The notes under the pieces: generated by a model
Seen by the model: the letters and a program-made list of their open reading frames with translations, nothing else
Told to the model about the DNA's origin: nothing
Database searches by the model: none
Shown: positions 1 to 6,130 of the stretch, in pieces
How the letters are laid out: the number at the start of each line of letters is the position of its first letter
How positions within the stretch are numbered: position 1 is the first letter of the stretch
Assembly (NCBI GenBank): GCA_040235415.1
Contig: JBECKR010000140.1
Location: forward strand, 1-13,895
Length of the DNA: 13,895 bases
From: JBECKR01 sp040235415
GTDB lineage: Bacteria; Acidobacteriota; Polarisedimenticolia; Polarisedimenticolales; Polarisedimenticolaceae
Direction of reading: 5' to 3'
Translations under genes and position numbers: made by a program

Positions 1-1796
1 GGTTCGAGGCGGTCGGCGCCGGCGCCGACCTCGCGGTGGTCGCCGAGGCCCGCGCCGCGGACGATGCCGACGCCGTCGAGCGCCGGACGTCGGTGCGGCG
101 GGACGGCCGGGAGGTCGCGACGACGGCGGCCGGAATCCTGCGGTCGACGTGGGAGACGACGCTCGACGTCCCGGCCGACGCGCTCGCCGGGAGCGCCCGC
201 GCGGAGGTCGTGCTCGCGCCCGGGCTCGACGCCCAGCTCGCCGACGCGATCGACGGGATGGTGCGGCGGCCGTGGGGCTGCGCGGAGCAGATCTCGTCGA
301 CGGGCCGGGTGCACGTCCTGCGTCTGGCGCGGCTCGAGGCGGCCGGGGAGGAGTCGTCCGACGCCGCGGCCCGCTCCCGTCGGGACGCCGCCCGCGCGGT
401 CGCGATGCTCGCCTCGCGGCGCGGGCCGCGCGGCGGCTACCGCTACTGGAGCTCCGGCGAGGTCGAGCCCGGGTTGACGGCGTGGGTGCTGCGGTTCCTG
501 GCGGAGGCGTCCGAACGCGTCGTGGTCGATCCCGAGTCATGGAACGAGGATCTGACGGTGTTGCTCGCGACGCAGCGCGCGGACGGCTCGTGGGCCTCGC
601 CCTACGACCGCGCAGACGACGGCCGACTCGAGACGACCGCCCTCGTCGCGCGCTCGCTCGGCGCCGCGCGGCGCTACGTCCTCGAGCACCTTCCTGCGGA
701 CCGCGTCCGGGCCTACGACGCCGCGTTCGGGCGCACCGCGGACTGGCTCGCCCCGCGGGTCGCGTCGCGCGGGGAGCCGTACGCCCTGGCTTCGTTCGGG
801 GCGGCGGCATTTGCGCTGGATCGGAACGACGACGTCTCCCGCGTCGTGACGCGGCTGCTCGGACTGGGCCACGACGAGGGCGGCGGGACGTTCTGGAACC
901 TCGAGACGAACACGCCGCTGTTCGGCTGGGGTCGTGCCGGGCGGATCGAGACGACCGCGGTCGTGGCCGGGTTCCTCGCCGCCGTGATCGACGACGAGCG
1001 CCTCGAGTTCGATCGCGACGCCGTGCGGCGCGCGGTCGACGGCGCGGTCCCGTTCCTGCTGCGGAATTCGGACGCGTACGGGGTCTGGTGGACGACGACC
1101 GCGACGGTCGAGACGCTCGCGGCGCTCGACCGCGCGCTCGCTCGCGAAGCGACGTCGGGGAGCACCGAGATCGCGATCCTGCTCGACGGACGCGAGGTCG
1201 CTCGGCGGACGCTGTCCGGGGGCGGCGCGCATCGCGTACCGCTGCACGTCGTGATCGAGGACGGAATCGCTCCCGGACCGCACCGTCTCGCGGTGAACCG
1301 TGCCGGCGGTGCGGCTCCGATCGCCGCCCGCGTCACGACGTCGGTCGCCGTGCCGTGGAACGGTTCCCCGGAGAGCGCTCCGCCGTCGCCGAGGGCGCTG
1401 CGGTTCGACGTGAGCTTCGACCGCAGCACGGTCCGCGTCGAGGAGGCGGTGAGCTGCCGCGTGCACGCCGAGCGCGTCGGGTTCCGCGGGTACGGCATGC
1501 TGCTCGCCGAGATCGGCCTGCCGCCGGGCGCGGACGTCGACCGGCGCGACCTCGACCGCCAGGTCGACGCTTGGGGTGGGGGGCTCGCGTCGTACGAGGT
1601 CCACCCGGACCGGGTGGTGATGTACTTCTGGGCGCGTGCCGGAGGGAGCGACGTCACCTTCCGTCTCCGCCCGCGGCTCGCCGGCCGGTTCGCGGCCGCG
1701 CCGTCGACGCTGTACGACTACTACAACCCGGATGCGAGCGCGGCCGTTCCCCCGGTGCGCTTCGAGGTGCTGCCGGCGCCGGCCCCCGCGCGCTGA
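1..1796 (+). CDS. Alpha-2-macroglobulin family protein, C-terminal part (5' end outside window)
   Basis: The frame is open from base 3 to the TGA at 1794-1796, so about 597 C-terminal residues are present; full-length bacterial homologues are roughly 1,500-2,000 aa. The thioester motif is seen at 279-290 (Trp-Gly-Cys-Ala-Glu-Gln), the CxEQ site that covalently traps attacking proteases. It is followed by the helical toroid thioester domain, visible as repeated segments such as GGYRYW, ADGSWASP, GRLETTALVA and GRIETTAVVAGF (about 280-1150). A beta-rich receptor-binding/MG10-type domain ends with YDYYNPDA near 1710-1740. In Gram-negatives these proteins are periplasmic, usually lipid-anchored, and are thought to protect the envelope from foreign proteases alongside PBP1C. 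No pbpC follows here: the next gene, 30 nt downstream, is a peptide transporter. The signal peptide, bait region and N-terminal MG domains lie upstream of the window. Confidence 0.93.
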   Translation, partial: FEAVGAGADLAVVAEARAADDADAVERRTSVRRDGREVATTAAGILRSTWETTLDVPADALAGSARAEVVLAPGLDAQLADAIDGMVRRPWGCAEQISSTGRVHVLRLARLEAAGEESSDAAARSRRDAARAVAMLASRRGPRGGYRYWSSGEVEPGLTAWVLRFLAEASERVVVDPESWNEDLTVLLATQRADGSWASPYDRADDGRLETTALVARSLGAARRYVLEHLPADRVRAYDAAFGRTADWLAPRVASRGEPYALASFGAAAFALDRNDDVSRVVTRLLGLGHDEGGGTFWNLETNTPLFGWGRAGRIETTAVVAGFLAAVIDDERLEFDRDAVRRAVDGAVPFLLRNSDAYGVWWTTTATVETLAALDRALAREATSGSTEIAILLDGREVARRTLSGGGAHRVPLHVVIEDGIAPGPHRLAVNRAGGAAPIAARVTTSVAVPWNGSPESAPPSPRALRFDVSFDRSTVRVEEAVSCRVHAERVGFRGYGMLLAEIGLPPGADVDRRDLDRQVDAWGGGLASYEVHPDRVVMYFWARAGGSDVTFRLRPRLAGRFAAAPSTLYDYYNPDASAAVPPVRFEVLPAPAPAR

Positions 1797-1811
1797 CGCC
1801 TCCGCCTGGAG

Positions 1812-1817
1812 TATCAT
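1812..1817 (+). promoter_or_regulatory. Possible -10 element (TATCAT) for the POT transporter, near-leaderless
   Basis: TATCAT lies in the 30-nt gap after the macroglobulin stop and ends 9 nt before the ATG at 1827. If it is used, transcription would start within a few bases of the ATG, giving a leaderless or nearly leaderless mRNA. No convincing -35 is visible. The GGAG at 1808-1811 is too far from the ATG for normal ribosome binding. The transporter may instead be read from the upstream gene. Confidence 0.25.
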
Positions 1818-1826
1818 CCGCGGGCC

Positions 1827-3323
1827 ATGCGCCACACTGACCCCCCTGCCGTCGCGTCCGAGGCGCGGTTCCTCGGGCACCCCCGCGGGCTCGCCACGCT
1901 GTTCTTCACCGAGATGTGGGAGCGGTTCGGCTACTACGGCATGCGCGCGCTCCTGATCCTGTACCTGACCGCGGCGGCGGCCCGGGGCGGGCTCGGGCTC
2001 GACGCCGCCGACGCCGGGTCGATCTACGCGCTGTTCACGTCGTCGGTGTACCTCCTCGGTCTTCCGGGAGGCTGGTTCGCGGACCGCGTCGTGGGACAGC
2101 GGCGCGCCGTGCTGCTCGGCGGGATCCTGCTCGCCGCCGGCTATCTCGTGCTGGCGCTGCGCTCGACCGCGGTGTTCTTCGGAGGCCTGGGGCTGATCGC
2201 GATCGGGACGGGGCTCCTGAAGCCGAACATCAGCGCGATCGTCGGTCAGCTGTACGCCCAGGACGACGACCGTCGCGACGCCGGGTTCTCGCTGTTCTAC
2301 ATGGGGATCAACGTCGGCGCGCTGCTCGGGCCGTTCGTGTGCAGCTGGCTCGGCGAGAAGGTCGACTGGCACTACGGCTTCGCGGCCGCCGGCGTCGGGA
2401 TGACGCTCGGCGTGATCCAGTACGTCCTCGGCGGGCGCTACTTGGGACAGGCCGGGCTGCACCCGGCGCGGCCGGAGACGCCGGAGGCGGCCGCGGCGTT
2501 CCGGCGTCAGCTGCGGCTCGGGGTCTCGCTCGGGGTCGCGGGGGCCGTCGTCGTCGCGGCGCTGTTCACGAGCGGCGTCGTGACGCTCGAGGCCGAGTCG
2601 ATCTCGAACGCCTTCGGGGTGCTGCTGTTCGCGATCGTGGTGGTGTTCTTCGGCTGGCTGTTCCTGACCGGCGACTGGACCACGGTCGAGCGCGGGCGGC
2701 TGTGGGCGATCGTGGTGCTGTTCCTGGCGGCGTCGTTCTTCTGGGCGGCGTACGAGCAGGCCGGATCGTCGCTGAACCTGTTCGCCGAGCGCAGCACCGA
2801 CCGCGCCATGCCGGTCGTGGGGCAGTTCCCGGCCGGGTGGTTCCAGCAGGTCCCGGCGCTGTTCGTGATCCTGCAGGCGCCGGTGTTCGCTTGGCTGTGG
2901 GTCCGGCTCGGCAAGCGGCAGCCCTCGAGCCCGGCCAAGTTCGCGCTCGGGCTCGTATTCGTCGGGCTCGGGTTCGTGGTCATGATCGGGGCCGCGGTGG
3001 CGTCGCGGAGCGGTGTGCTGGTGAGCCCGGTGTGGCTCCTGGTGACGTACTTCCTGCACGTCGTCGGGGAGATGTGCCTGAGCCCGGTCGGGCTCAGCAC
3101 GGTGACGAAGCTCGCACCGGCGCGGGTCACCGGTCTGATGATGGGAGCGTGGTTCCTCGCGTCCGCGGTCGGGAACTACCTCGGCGGACGCGCCGCGGGC
3201 CTGTACGAGACGGTGCCGCTGCCGACGCTGTTCGGCGCCGTCGCCGCGATCACGATCGCCGTCGGCGTCGTTCTCGCGCTCCTCGTTCCCTCGATCCGCC
3301 GACTCATGGGCGGCGTGCATTAA
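1827..3323 (+). CDS. POT/PTR2 family proton-dependent oligopeptide transporter
   Basis: A 498-aa polytopic inner-membrane protein, the usual length for bacterial POT (MFS superfamily) di/tripeptide:H+ symporters. Family landmarks are intact: the ExxER motif in TM1 (E29-M-W-E-R33, followed by FGYYG), GTGLLKPNIS at 127-136, the PTR2 signature FYMGINVG at 157-164, the EQAGSSLNLF segment at 310-319 (its Glu is implicated in substrate/proton coupling in the family), and GEMCLSPVGLS from 414. About 12-14 hydrophobic segments can be picked out. The ATG at 1827 is chosen because the family's N-terminal FLGHPRGLATLFFTEMWERF block follows directly. The gene lies 30 nt after the macroglobulin gene in the same direction and could be cotranscribed with it; a peptide importer after a protease-trapping protein is plausible but only inference. 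Substrate specificity cannot be read from the sequence. Confidence 0.95.
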   Translation: MRHTDPPAVASEARFLGHPRGLATLFFTEMWERFGYYGMRALLILYLTAAAARGGLGLDAADAGSIYALFTSSVYLLGLPGGWFADRVVGQRRAVLLGGILLAAGYLVLALRSTAVFFGGLGLIAIGTGLLKPNISAIVGQLYAQDDDRRDAGFSLFYMGINVGALLGPFVCSWLGEKVDWHYGFAAAGVGMTLGVIQYVLGGRYLGQAGLHPARPETPEAAAAFRRQLRLGVSLGVAGAVVVAALFTSGVVTLEAESISNAFGVLLFAIVVVFFGWLFLTGDWTTVERGRLWAIVVLFLAASFFWAAYEQAGSSLNLFAERSTDRAMPVVGQFPAGWFQQVPALFVILQAPVFAWLWVRLGKRQPSSPAKFALGLVFVGLGFVVMIGAAVASRSGVLVSPVWLLVTYFLHVVGEMCLSPVGLSTVTKLAPARVTGLMMGAWFLASAVGNYLGGRAAGLYETVPLPTLFGAVAAITIAVGVVLALLVPSIRRLMGGVH

Positions 3324-3324
3324 T

Positions 3325-3380
3325 GGGGACATTCCCCTATTTCGCGGATTGGGGGAGTTGGGGGAATTGGGGAATGTCCC
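3325..3380. repeat. Intergenic palindromic repeat, copy A (GGGGACATTCCCC type)
   Basis: GGGACATTCCCC at 3326-3337 is the exact reverse complement of GGGGAATGTCCC at 3369-3380, a 12-bp stem with a 31-nt loop. The loop holds a short G-rich tandem array (GGGGGAGTT, GGGGGAATT, then GGGGAATG) at 3351-3376. The element starts 2 nt after the TAA of the peptide transporter and ends on the first base of the reverse-strand TAG stop (3380-3382) of the converging regulator gene. It therefore occupies the whole convergent gap. The same core recurs as copy B at 6087-6130. It may be a REP-like mobile palindrome and/or a bidirectional transcription end; no transposase is in the window. Confidence 0.85.
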
Positions 3381-5125
3381 TAGATTCGGGCGGCGGCGCA
3401 GGCGGCCAGGAGGGGTCGGAGGTCGAGCGCGCGCGCCGCGGCCTCGGCGGCGTCGAGCTCGAGCTCCGCGCCGGCGCGATCCCCGCTCTCGCGCAGGACC
3501 TCCGCGAGACGCAGGCGTAGCTGGGCGACGCGGATCGGAGAGCCGACGTCCCGCCAGGATCGGATCGCGGTCCGAAGCCAGCGGACCGCGGACGCGAGGT
3601 CGCGGTCGGCGCCGGCCACCTCGGCACGGGCGTGCGCCACCATCGCCTGCAACGCGGGCGTCACCGAGAGCTCGGGGCGGCGATCGAGCTCCGCCAGCGC
3701 CGTCCGGGCCCGGTCGGGCTTCCCCGCCGACACCGCGACGACGACGAGGTGAGCGAGCAGCTGCCCGCGCCGCTGGCGGTTCGGCCAGCCGGGGTCGTCG
3801 AGCGCGCGTTCGAGCCCGAGGATCGCCTCCTCGCTTCGTCCGGCGGCCAGCTGCAGCAGGGCCAGCCCCGGTTGCGGGTCCCACCCGAGCTCGTGGGCAC
3901 GGCGGTAGGCGGACGCCGCGTCCTCGGTATCCCCTCGGGTCAGCAAGAGGTCCCCGAGCACGCGATAGGCGTCGCCCTCGGCCCAGGGGGCGATGGTCGC
4001 GAACGTCTCGCACGCGGTCTTGATCTCGCGGAGCGCCTCGCCGAGCGCCCCACGGACGCTCAGCACCTCCGCGCGATGCAGCTTGCACGTCCCCGGGAAC
4101 GAGTCCAGGCCGAACCGCGTGCACCACTTCGTGAAGTGCTCGGTCCACTGCGCGGCGCGCTCCCAGTCGGCGTTGTTGCGGCAGCTCCAGATCAGACCGC
4201 AGTACACCAGGCCGCCGACGCGCGGGCTGACCTTCTCGGCGAGCACGGTCGCGGCGGCCTCGTCCTGGAGCGCCACCGAGCGCTCGGTCTCTCCGCGGGC
4301 GAGGAGCAGGAGCCCGCGGTACACGAGGCCCAGCGCCTCGACGTCCGGGTCGTCGAGCTCGCGTCCGATCGCGTGAACCCGCTCGGCGAGCTCGAGCGCC
4401 GCCTGCTCGCGCCCTTCGAATGCGGCGATGCGGGACGCCAGCCACTGTTGCATCCCGTGCTCGCGGGAGGTCGGCTCGCCTTGGAGCAGCGTCGCGGCTC
4501 GCCGGTTCCAGCCGCTCGCGACCGCCAAGTCGCGTCGCTCGAGCCCGATCTGACCGAGCGCGGTCGCGGCGCGCGCGGCGCCCCTGCGGTCTCCCGCGGC
4601 CGCGTGAGCCGCGACGGCGCGCAGGAGCACCTCGTTCGGCTCGGGCGTTCCCAGCCAGTACCCGGCCTCCGCCCAGCGCTCGAGGTCGGCGCCGCCGAGC
4701 GCGGCGTCGCGATCGGCCGCGGCGAACGCGGCGGCGGCCGCGGCCCACTCGCAACGCTCGAACGCCCGGCGCGCTCGGGCGAGTGTGCCGGGGACTTCCA
4801 TCGCGCCGCCTTTGTCCTCGCGGTCCTCGACGTCGGCGCAGAACCGGTAACCGCGCCGCGCGTGCGTCCGGACGGCGTCGGGAAGCCCGCCCTCCCGCAA
4901 GGCCGAGCGCGCGAGGCTCACCGCCCGCTGCAGCGATCCGTCCGTGACGACGACGCCGGGCCATAGCGTCGCGAGGATCTCCTCCTTGCCGACCGTGCGG
5001 TCGCGATGCCGGACGAGGTAGGCGAGGACGTCGAACACGCGGGGCTGCAGCAGGACGTCCCGGCCGCGAAGTTTCAGCTCGCGGCGGCCCTCGTCGAGCG
5101 TGAACGCTCCGAACTCGAACGGCAC
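3380..5125 (-). CDS. OmpR/CadC-type winged-helix regulator with C-terminal TPR-like repeats
   Basis: A 581-aa protein. Residues 1-100 form a Trans_reg_C winged helix: an FxxGxFxLD-like start, a recognition region around VLLQPRVFDVLAYLVRHRDR, KEEILATLWPG and the ARRGYRF wing. Residues from about 112 to the end are helical, Ala-rich TPR-like repeats. They include a WTEHFTKWC segment and a GTCKLHRAEVLSVRG block that resemble the TPR region of LuxR- or cyclase-associated regulators. There is no receiver domain and no membrane segment, so it is probably a cytoplasmic DNA-binding protein whose TPR part senses a partner or ligand. Start: a GTG at 5125-5123 is preceded by GGGAG with 8-nt spacing; the earlier open frame has no domain similarity. 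The gene is divergent from the secreted DUF4242 gene at 5311, which makes that gene its most likely target (inference). It converges on the peptide transporter at palindromic repeat A, which provides its TAG stop. Confidence 0.88.
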   Translation of the reverse strand: MPFEFGAFTLDEGRRELKLRGRDVLLQPRVFDVLAYLVRHRDRTVGKEEILATLWPGVVVTDGSLQRAVSLARSALREGGLPDAVRTHARRGYRFCADVEDREDKGGAMEVPGTLARARRAFERCEWAAAAAAFAAADRDAALGGADLERWAEAGYWLGTPEPNEVLLRAVAAHAAAGDRRGAARAATALGQIGLERRDLAVASGWNRRAATLLQGEPTSREHGMQQWLASRIAAFEGREQAALELAERVHAIGRELDDPDVEALGLVYRGLLLLARGETERSVALQDEAAATVLAEKVSPRVGGLVYCGLIWSCRNNADWERAAQWTEHFTKWCTRFGLDSFPGTCKLHRAEVLSVRGALGEALREIKTACETFATIAPWAEGDAYRVLGDLLLTRGDTEDAASAYRRAHELGWDPQPGLALLQLAAGRSEEAILGLERALDDPGWPNRQRRGQLLAHLVVVAVSAGKPDRARTALAELDRRPELSVTPALQAMVAHARAEVAGADRDLASAVRWLRTAIRSWRDVGSPIRVAQLRLRLAEVLRESGDRAGAELELDAAEAAARALDLRPLLAACAAARI

Positions 5126-5131
5126 GCGGAT

Positions 5132-5138
5132 TTCTCCC
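5132..5138 (-). promoter_or_regulatory. Ribosome binding site deciding the GTG start of the regulator
   Basis: On the minus strand GGGAGAA (5138-5132) lies just before the GTG at 5125, with 8 nt between GGGAG and the start codon. It supports this GTG over other possible starts, because the winged-helix domain begins immediately after it. Confidence 0.6.
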
Positions 5139-5150
5139 GCCCGAATGGGC

Positions 5151-5168
5151 TTTCCATGGATCTGGAAA
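5151..5168. promoter_or_regulatory. Inverted repeat TTTCCA-N6-TGGAAA, candidate operator
   Basis: A perfect 6-bp inverted repeat (TTTCCA 5151-5156, TGGAAA 5163-5168) contains the palindrome TCCATGGA at 5153-5160. It abuts the proposed -10 box of the regulator gene and covers the expected transcription start, the right position for autorepression. Another GGAAA box lies at 5192-5196 in the -35 region. Which protein binds is inference; the adjacent winged-helix regulator is the obvious candidate. Confidence 0.4.
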
Positions 5169-5196
5169 TGATAAGGGAACGATCAGCCCGCGGAAA
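5168..5196 (-). promoter_or_regulatory. Candidate sigma70-type promoter for the regulator gene
   Basis: Read on the minus strand, TTTCCG (5196-5191) and TATCAT (5173-5168) are separated by exactly 17 bp. A start near 5161 would give a leader of roughly 35 nt containing the GGGAG ribosome site. The boxes match the -35 consensus at 4 of 6 positions (TTGACA) and the -10 consensus at 4 of 6 (TATAAT). The local sequence is more AT-rich than the flanking genes. Confidence 0.45.
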
Positions 5197-5295
5197 GGAT
5201 TCTCCGAGCCGGTCCTCCTACGATCCGTCGCGAGCCTCGGCGGCGGCACGGGGTCGCTCCCGAGGCTCCGGACCGGCGGGCCGAGCGCCCGTCAC

Positions 5296-5302
5296 GGGAG
5301 GA
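5296..5302 (+). promoter_or_regulatory. Strong ribosome binding site of the DUF4242 gene
   Basis: GGGAGGA is followed by 8 nt and then ATG at 5311. It is the best Shine-Dalgarno sequence in the window and fixes the start at the signal peptide. No convincing plus-strand -35/-10 pair was found between 5169 and 5295; TACGAT at 5219-5224 is only a weak -10 candidate. Confidence 0.7.
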
Positions 5303-5310
5303 ACGAAGCC

Positions 5311-6018
5311 ATGAATCTCTACACCATTCGACGTCGCAACGCCCGGAAGTCGGCCGCGGAGCTCGAGGCGGCGGCGAGCCGGGCCGCGTGCGTCCTCGCG
5401 ACCGCGATCGTCGCCCTCGCGGTTACGGCCGGTATTCCGGTCGCGAACGCCGCCGCGGGATCGACTTGCGCGGGCGACGCGGGTTGCCCGAGACACCTCT
5501 ACGTCGACGTCCACGAGCTCGGGCCGGGCGGCGTGACCGCCGAGGCGGTCGCCGAGGCGCACCGCAAGGATCTCGAGGTCGAGGACCGCTTCGACGTCAC
5601 GTTCGAGCGGTACTGGGTCGACGAGGACGACGGGCTCGTGTACTGCCTGTCCGAGGCCCCCGACGCCGACACCGTCGTCCGGACCCATCGCGAGGCGCAC
5701 GGCCTGCTGCCGGCGCACGTGTTCCCCGTGACCGAGGGTCAGGCGGCGGCGCTCCGCCGGGACGGCCGGCTGTTCCTCGACATCCATCGCCTGGGGCCGG
5801 GCAACGTCACCGCCGAGGCGGTCGCGGAGGCGCACCGCAAGGACCTCGCGGTCCAGGCCGCCCACGGCGTCAACTTCGTGCAGTACTGGGTGGACGAGGC
5901 CGAAGGGATCGTGATGTGCCTCTCCGAGGCGCCGGACGCCGAAGCGGTGCGCGCGACGCATGCCGAGGCGCACGGCCTGCTTCCCGACCGGATCCTCGAG
6001 GTGACCGAGGGCGAATGA
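5311..6018 (+). CDS. Secreted tandem DUF4242 (SCO4226-like nickel-binding) protein
   Basis: A 235-aa protein. Residues 1-22 are basic and polar, 23-45 are hydrophobic and an ANA-A type cleavage site lies near 45-48, so export to the periplasm or outside is likely. A linker with two cysteines (C53, C59) follows. Two copies of a DUF4242 domain come next, at about 62-143 and 153-235. Each has HRKDL, YWVDE, CLSEAPDA and H-x-EAHGLLP blocks, with His and Cys residues kept in both copies. DUF4242 proteins such as Streptomyces SCO4226 are small ferredoxin-like dimers reported to bind nickel; here the two halves of a dimer appear fused and exported. The ATG is set by GGGAGGA at 5296-5302 with 8-nt spacing. 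The gene is divergent from the TPR regulator, with a 185-bp shared promoter region. The role could be metal handling or sensing, but this is not shown by the sequence. Confidence 0.85.
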   Translation: MNLYTIRRRNARKSAAELEAAASRAACVLATAIVALAVTAGIPVANAAAGSTCAGDAGCPRHLYVDVHELGPGGVTAEAVAEAHRKDLEVEDRFDVTFERYWVDEDDGLVYCLSEAPDADTVVRTHREAHGLLPAHVFPVTEGQAAALRRDGRLFLDIHRLGPGNVTAEAVAEAHRKDLAVQAAHGVNFVQYWVDEAEGIVMCLSEAPDAEAVRATHAEAHGLLPDRILEVTEGE

Positions 6019-6032
6019 ACCCCGCCGCGAAA

Positions 6033-6062
6033 AAGAGCCCCCGACTCCGGTCGGGGGCTCTT
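6033..6062. terminator. Bidirectional rho-independent terminator
   Basis: A 13-bp perfect stem (6033-6045 with 6050-6062) is closed by the 4-nt loop TCCG. It starts 14 nt after the stop of the DUF4242 gene. On the plus strand the tail is TTCGTCGTT, a weak U-tract. On the minus strand the stem runs into five T's (complement of A 6030-6034), so it also suits the converging secreted-protein gene, whose stop is 68 nt away on the far side of repeat B. Confidence 0.85.
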
Positions 6063-6086
6063 CGTCGTTCGGATGCGTCGAAACCG

Positions 6087-6130
6087 CGAAACCGGGGACA
6101 TTCCCCGGTTTCGGAATAGGGGAATGTCCC
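6087..6130. repeat. Intergenic palindromic repeat, copy B, with two competing hairpins
   Basis: The GGGACATTCCCC core (6095-6106) is the exact reverse complement of GGGGAATGTCCC (6119-6130), the same arms as copy A but with only 12 nt between them. The left arm is also the centre of a second perfect palindrome: CGAAACCGGGGA (6087-6098) pairs with TCCCCGGTTTCG (6102-6113) around CAT. The two hairpins share bases and exclude each other. As in copy A, the last base begins a reverse-strand TAG stop (6130-6132), here of the secreted Ig/PKD protein. Confidence 0.85.

Noticed and set aside
537..5249. Minus-strand open frame of about 1,570 codons covering several genes
   Set aside because: Its translation is Arg/Pro/Gly-rich and low in hydrophobic residues. 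It runs antisense to the macroglobulin and transporter genes and out of frame with the regulator. It is a high-GC shadow.
5311..5400. Twin-arginine (Tat) signal in the DUF4242 protein because of RRR near the start
   Set aside because: The residues after the arginines (N-A-R-K-S) do not fit the Tat pattern and about 15 polar residues separate them from the hydrophobic core. A Sec-type signal or an anchor is more likely.
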